From Inquilinus sp. (GTDB lineage Bacteria > Pseudomonadota > Alphaproteobacteria > DSM-16000 > Inquilinaceae), in NCBI GenBank assembly GCA_013003675.1, contig JABDIP010000204.1, positions 1 to 6,994 on the forward strand: a DNA stretch of 6,994 nucleotides. The letters run 5' to 3'. The notes under the pieces were generated by a model. It was not told the origin of the DNA. It saw nothing but the letters and a program-made list of their open reading frames with translations, and searched no databases. Below are positions 6,022-6,994 of the stretch, piece after piece. The first letter of the stretch is position 1, and every line of letters begins with the position of its first letter. The translations under genes were made by a program, and so were the position numbers.

Positions 6022-6994
6022 GAGTAGCAGTCGTCGGCTCTGGTCCGACCGGCGTGGCGGCGGCCACAGCATTGGCAGACCATGGCATCGCCGTCGACCT
6101 GCTCGACGGCGGATACAAGGCACGCTCACCCGACGAAACGATGCCGGCGGAGGCCCCTCGCCAAGGGCCAACCAGCCGAGTGGCGACCGCGCTCGATCTG
6201 GCCTTCCGGAAGCTGCCGGCTGGGATGCTGCGCAAGCCGATCCACGGCTCCGACTTCGCCTTCGCCGGCACTGACGGCGCGATCCCTCTAGCCGGCGGCT
6301 GGCTTCCAAGGTCGCTGGCCATTGGCGGACTTGCCAATGTCTGGGGAGCGGCCTGTTACCCGTTTCGATCGGTCGACTACCGGGAGTGGCCGGTAGGAGA
6401 AGGCGACATGGCGCCCTGGTACCGTAGAGCCGGTGTCATGATGGGGGTCAACGCCGAGGCTGACGGCCTCGCCGCCGCCTATCCGCTGCACGGCGAACCG
6501 ACTTGCCCGACCAGCCTGCCGGCACATGACGAGGGCTCGGCAGTCGAAGCCCTGCTCGAACGCTGGCGGCGCCATGCCCGGCCTTTGGCGGAACAAGGCC
6601 TCGCGTGTGGTCGGTCGAGACTGGCCGTCGTCCCTCCCGATGCGTCGGACCGGGCCTGCATCCGCTGCGGGGCCTGCCATCGCGGTTGTCCGACAGGCGC
6701 GATCTGGAATGCCGCCCCGCAGCTGACAGCCCTGGCAGCCCATGACGGCTTCCGGCATCGACCAGGCGCATTCGTCCGTCGGGTCATCCCGGGCGACGAC
6801 CTGCATCTCGCGGTGGGTTGGCCCGGGGCGCCTGAGGAGCTCTTGGGCCCGTACGATTCAGTGTTTCTCGCCGCCGGCGCCCTGTCATCGTTCCGCATCG
6901 CGGCGCAATCGGTCGGCACTCGAACGACCAACGCCCAATTGCTGGACAATCACATGTTCCTCGTGCCGATGCGTCTGACAACGCCTGTAGGAGC
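6018..6994 (+). CDS. FAD-dependent GMC-like oxidoreductase with four-Cys iron-sulfur motif (3' end outside window)
   Basis: The ATG at 6018 overlaps the TGA of the aminotransferase (ATGA), and the frame stays open to the window end, giving 325 visible residues. MRVAVVGSGPTGVAAATALA (1-20) is a dinucleotide-binding beta-alpha-beta fold with Gly7, Gly9 and Gly12, ending in an acidic DLLD at 27-30, as in FAD-binding Rossmann domains. LAIGGLANVWGAA (100-112) matches the FAD-contacting GG...WG segment of GMC-like and related oxidoreductases. CIRCGACHRGCP (214-225) is C-x2-C-x2-C-x3-C-P, a single ferredoxin-type 4Fe-4S binding motif set inside the protein. FLAAGALSS (283-291) matches the second FAD-contacting AAGA motif, and LLDNHMF (308-314) resembles the DH segment after it. 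The likely reaction is oxidation of an alcohol on a sugar or cyclitol, with electrons passed on through the cluster and not directly to oxygen; this is inference. The catalytic C-terminal His/Asn region lies beyond the window. No independent ribosome binding site is evident, consistent with translational coupling. Confidence 0.82.
   Translation, partial: MRVAVVGSGPTGVAAATALADHGIAVDLLDGGYKARSPDETMPAEAPRQGPTSRVATALDLAFRKLPAGMLRKPIHGSDFAFAGTDGAIPLAGGWLPRSLAIGGLANVWGAACYPFRSVDYREWPVGEGDMAPWYRRAGVMMGVNAEADGLAAAYPLHGEPTCPTSLPAHDEGSAVEALLERWRRHARPLAEQGLACGRSRLAVVPPDASDRACIRCGACHRGCPTGAIWNAAPQLTALAAHDGFRHRPGAFVRRVIPGDDLHLAVGWPGAPEELLGPYDSVFLAAGALSSFRIAAQSVGTRTTNAQLLDNHMFLVPMRLTTPVG

Noticed and set aside
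6288..6949. Several minus-strand and short plus-strand frames over the end of the window.
   Set aside because: They lie over the FAD oxidoreductase, which is open from 6018 to the edge and carries conserved FAD and cysteine motifs.
1..6994. Mobile elements, CRISPR arrays, tRNA or rRNA genes.
   Set aside because: No transposase-like protein, terminal inverted repeats, regularly spaced repeats or tRNA-like cloverleaf was seen on reading both strands.

Overview
This is a GC-rich window (GC is high throughout, and third codon positions are mostly G or C). Every confident gene belongs to surface-carbohydrate or cell-envelope metabolism. Base composition, codon choice and the polyprenol-linked glycosyltransferase style suggest a high-GC proteobacterium, most likely an alphaproteobacterium. 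No rRNA, tRNA or housekeeping marker is present to confirm this, so the taxonomy is inference.

Layout. Bases 2-409 (+) hold the end of a membrane protein that begins outside the window. Bases 500-1780 (+) encode a family 2 glycosyltransferase of the polyprenyl-phosphate sugar transferase type with four C-terminal membrane segments. It runs convergently into a three-gene minus-strand block, read from right to left: a SAM-dependent methyltransferase (3745-4551), a FemAB/GNAT-like acyl or aminoacyl transferase (2769-3695) and a PAPS-dependent-type sulfotransferase (1823-2752). A GC-rich inverted repeat sits at the convergent junction near 1798-1824. A divergent intergenic region of 213 bp (4552-4764) separates the methyltransferase from two plus-strand genes. 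These are a DegT/DnrJ/EryC1/StrS-type PLP aminotransferase (4765-6021) and an FAD-dependent, GMC-like oxidoreductase with a four-cysteine iron-sulfur motif, which starts at 6018 and is cut off by the window end. The last two genes overlap in an ATGA.

How it may work together (inference). The membrane glycosyltransferase would load or transfer a sugar on a polyprenyl carrier. The oxidoreductase and aminotransferase would convert a hydroxyl to a keto group and then to an amino group. The minus-strand block would decorate the glycan, or a related envelope molecule, with methyl, acyl/aminoacyl and sulfate groups. No polymerase, flippase or export gene is visible, so the window is an interior piece of a larger cluster. 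The most noteworthy items are the FAD/Fe-S oxidoreductase translationally coupled to the aminotransferase, and the compact methyl-acyl-sulfo modification block. I saw no mobile element, CRISPR array or RNA gene.
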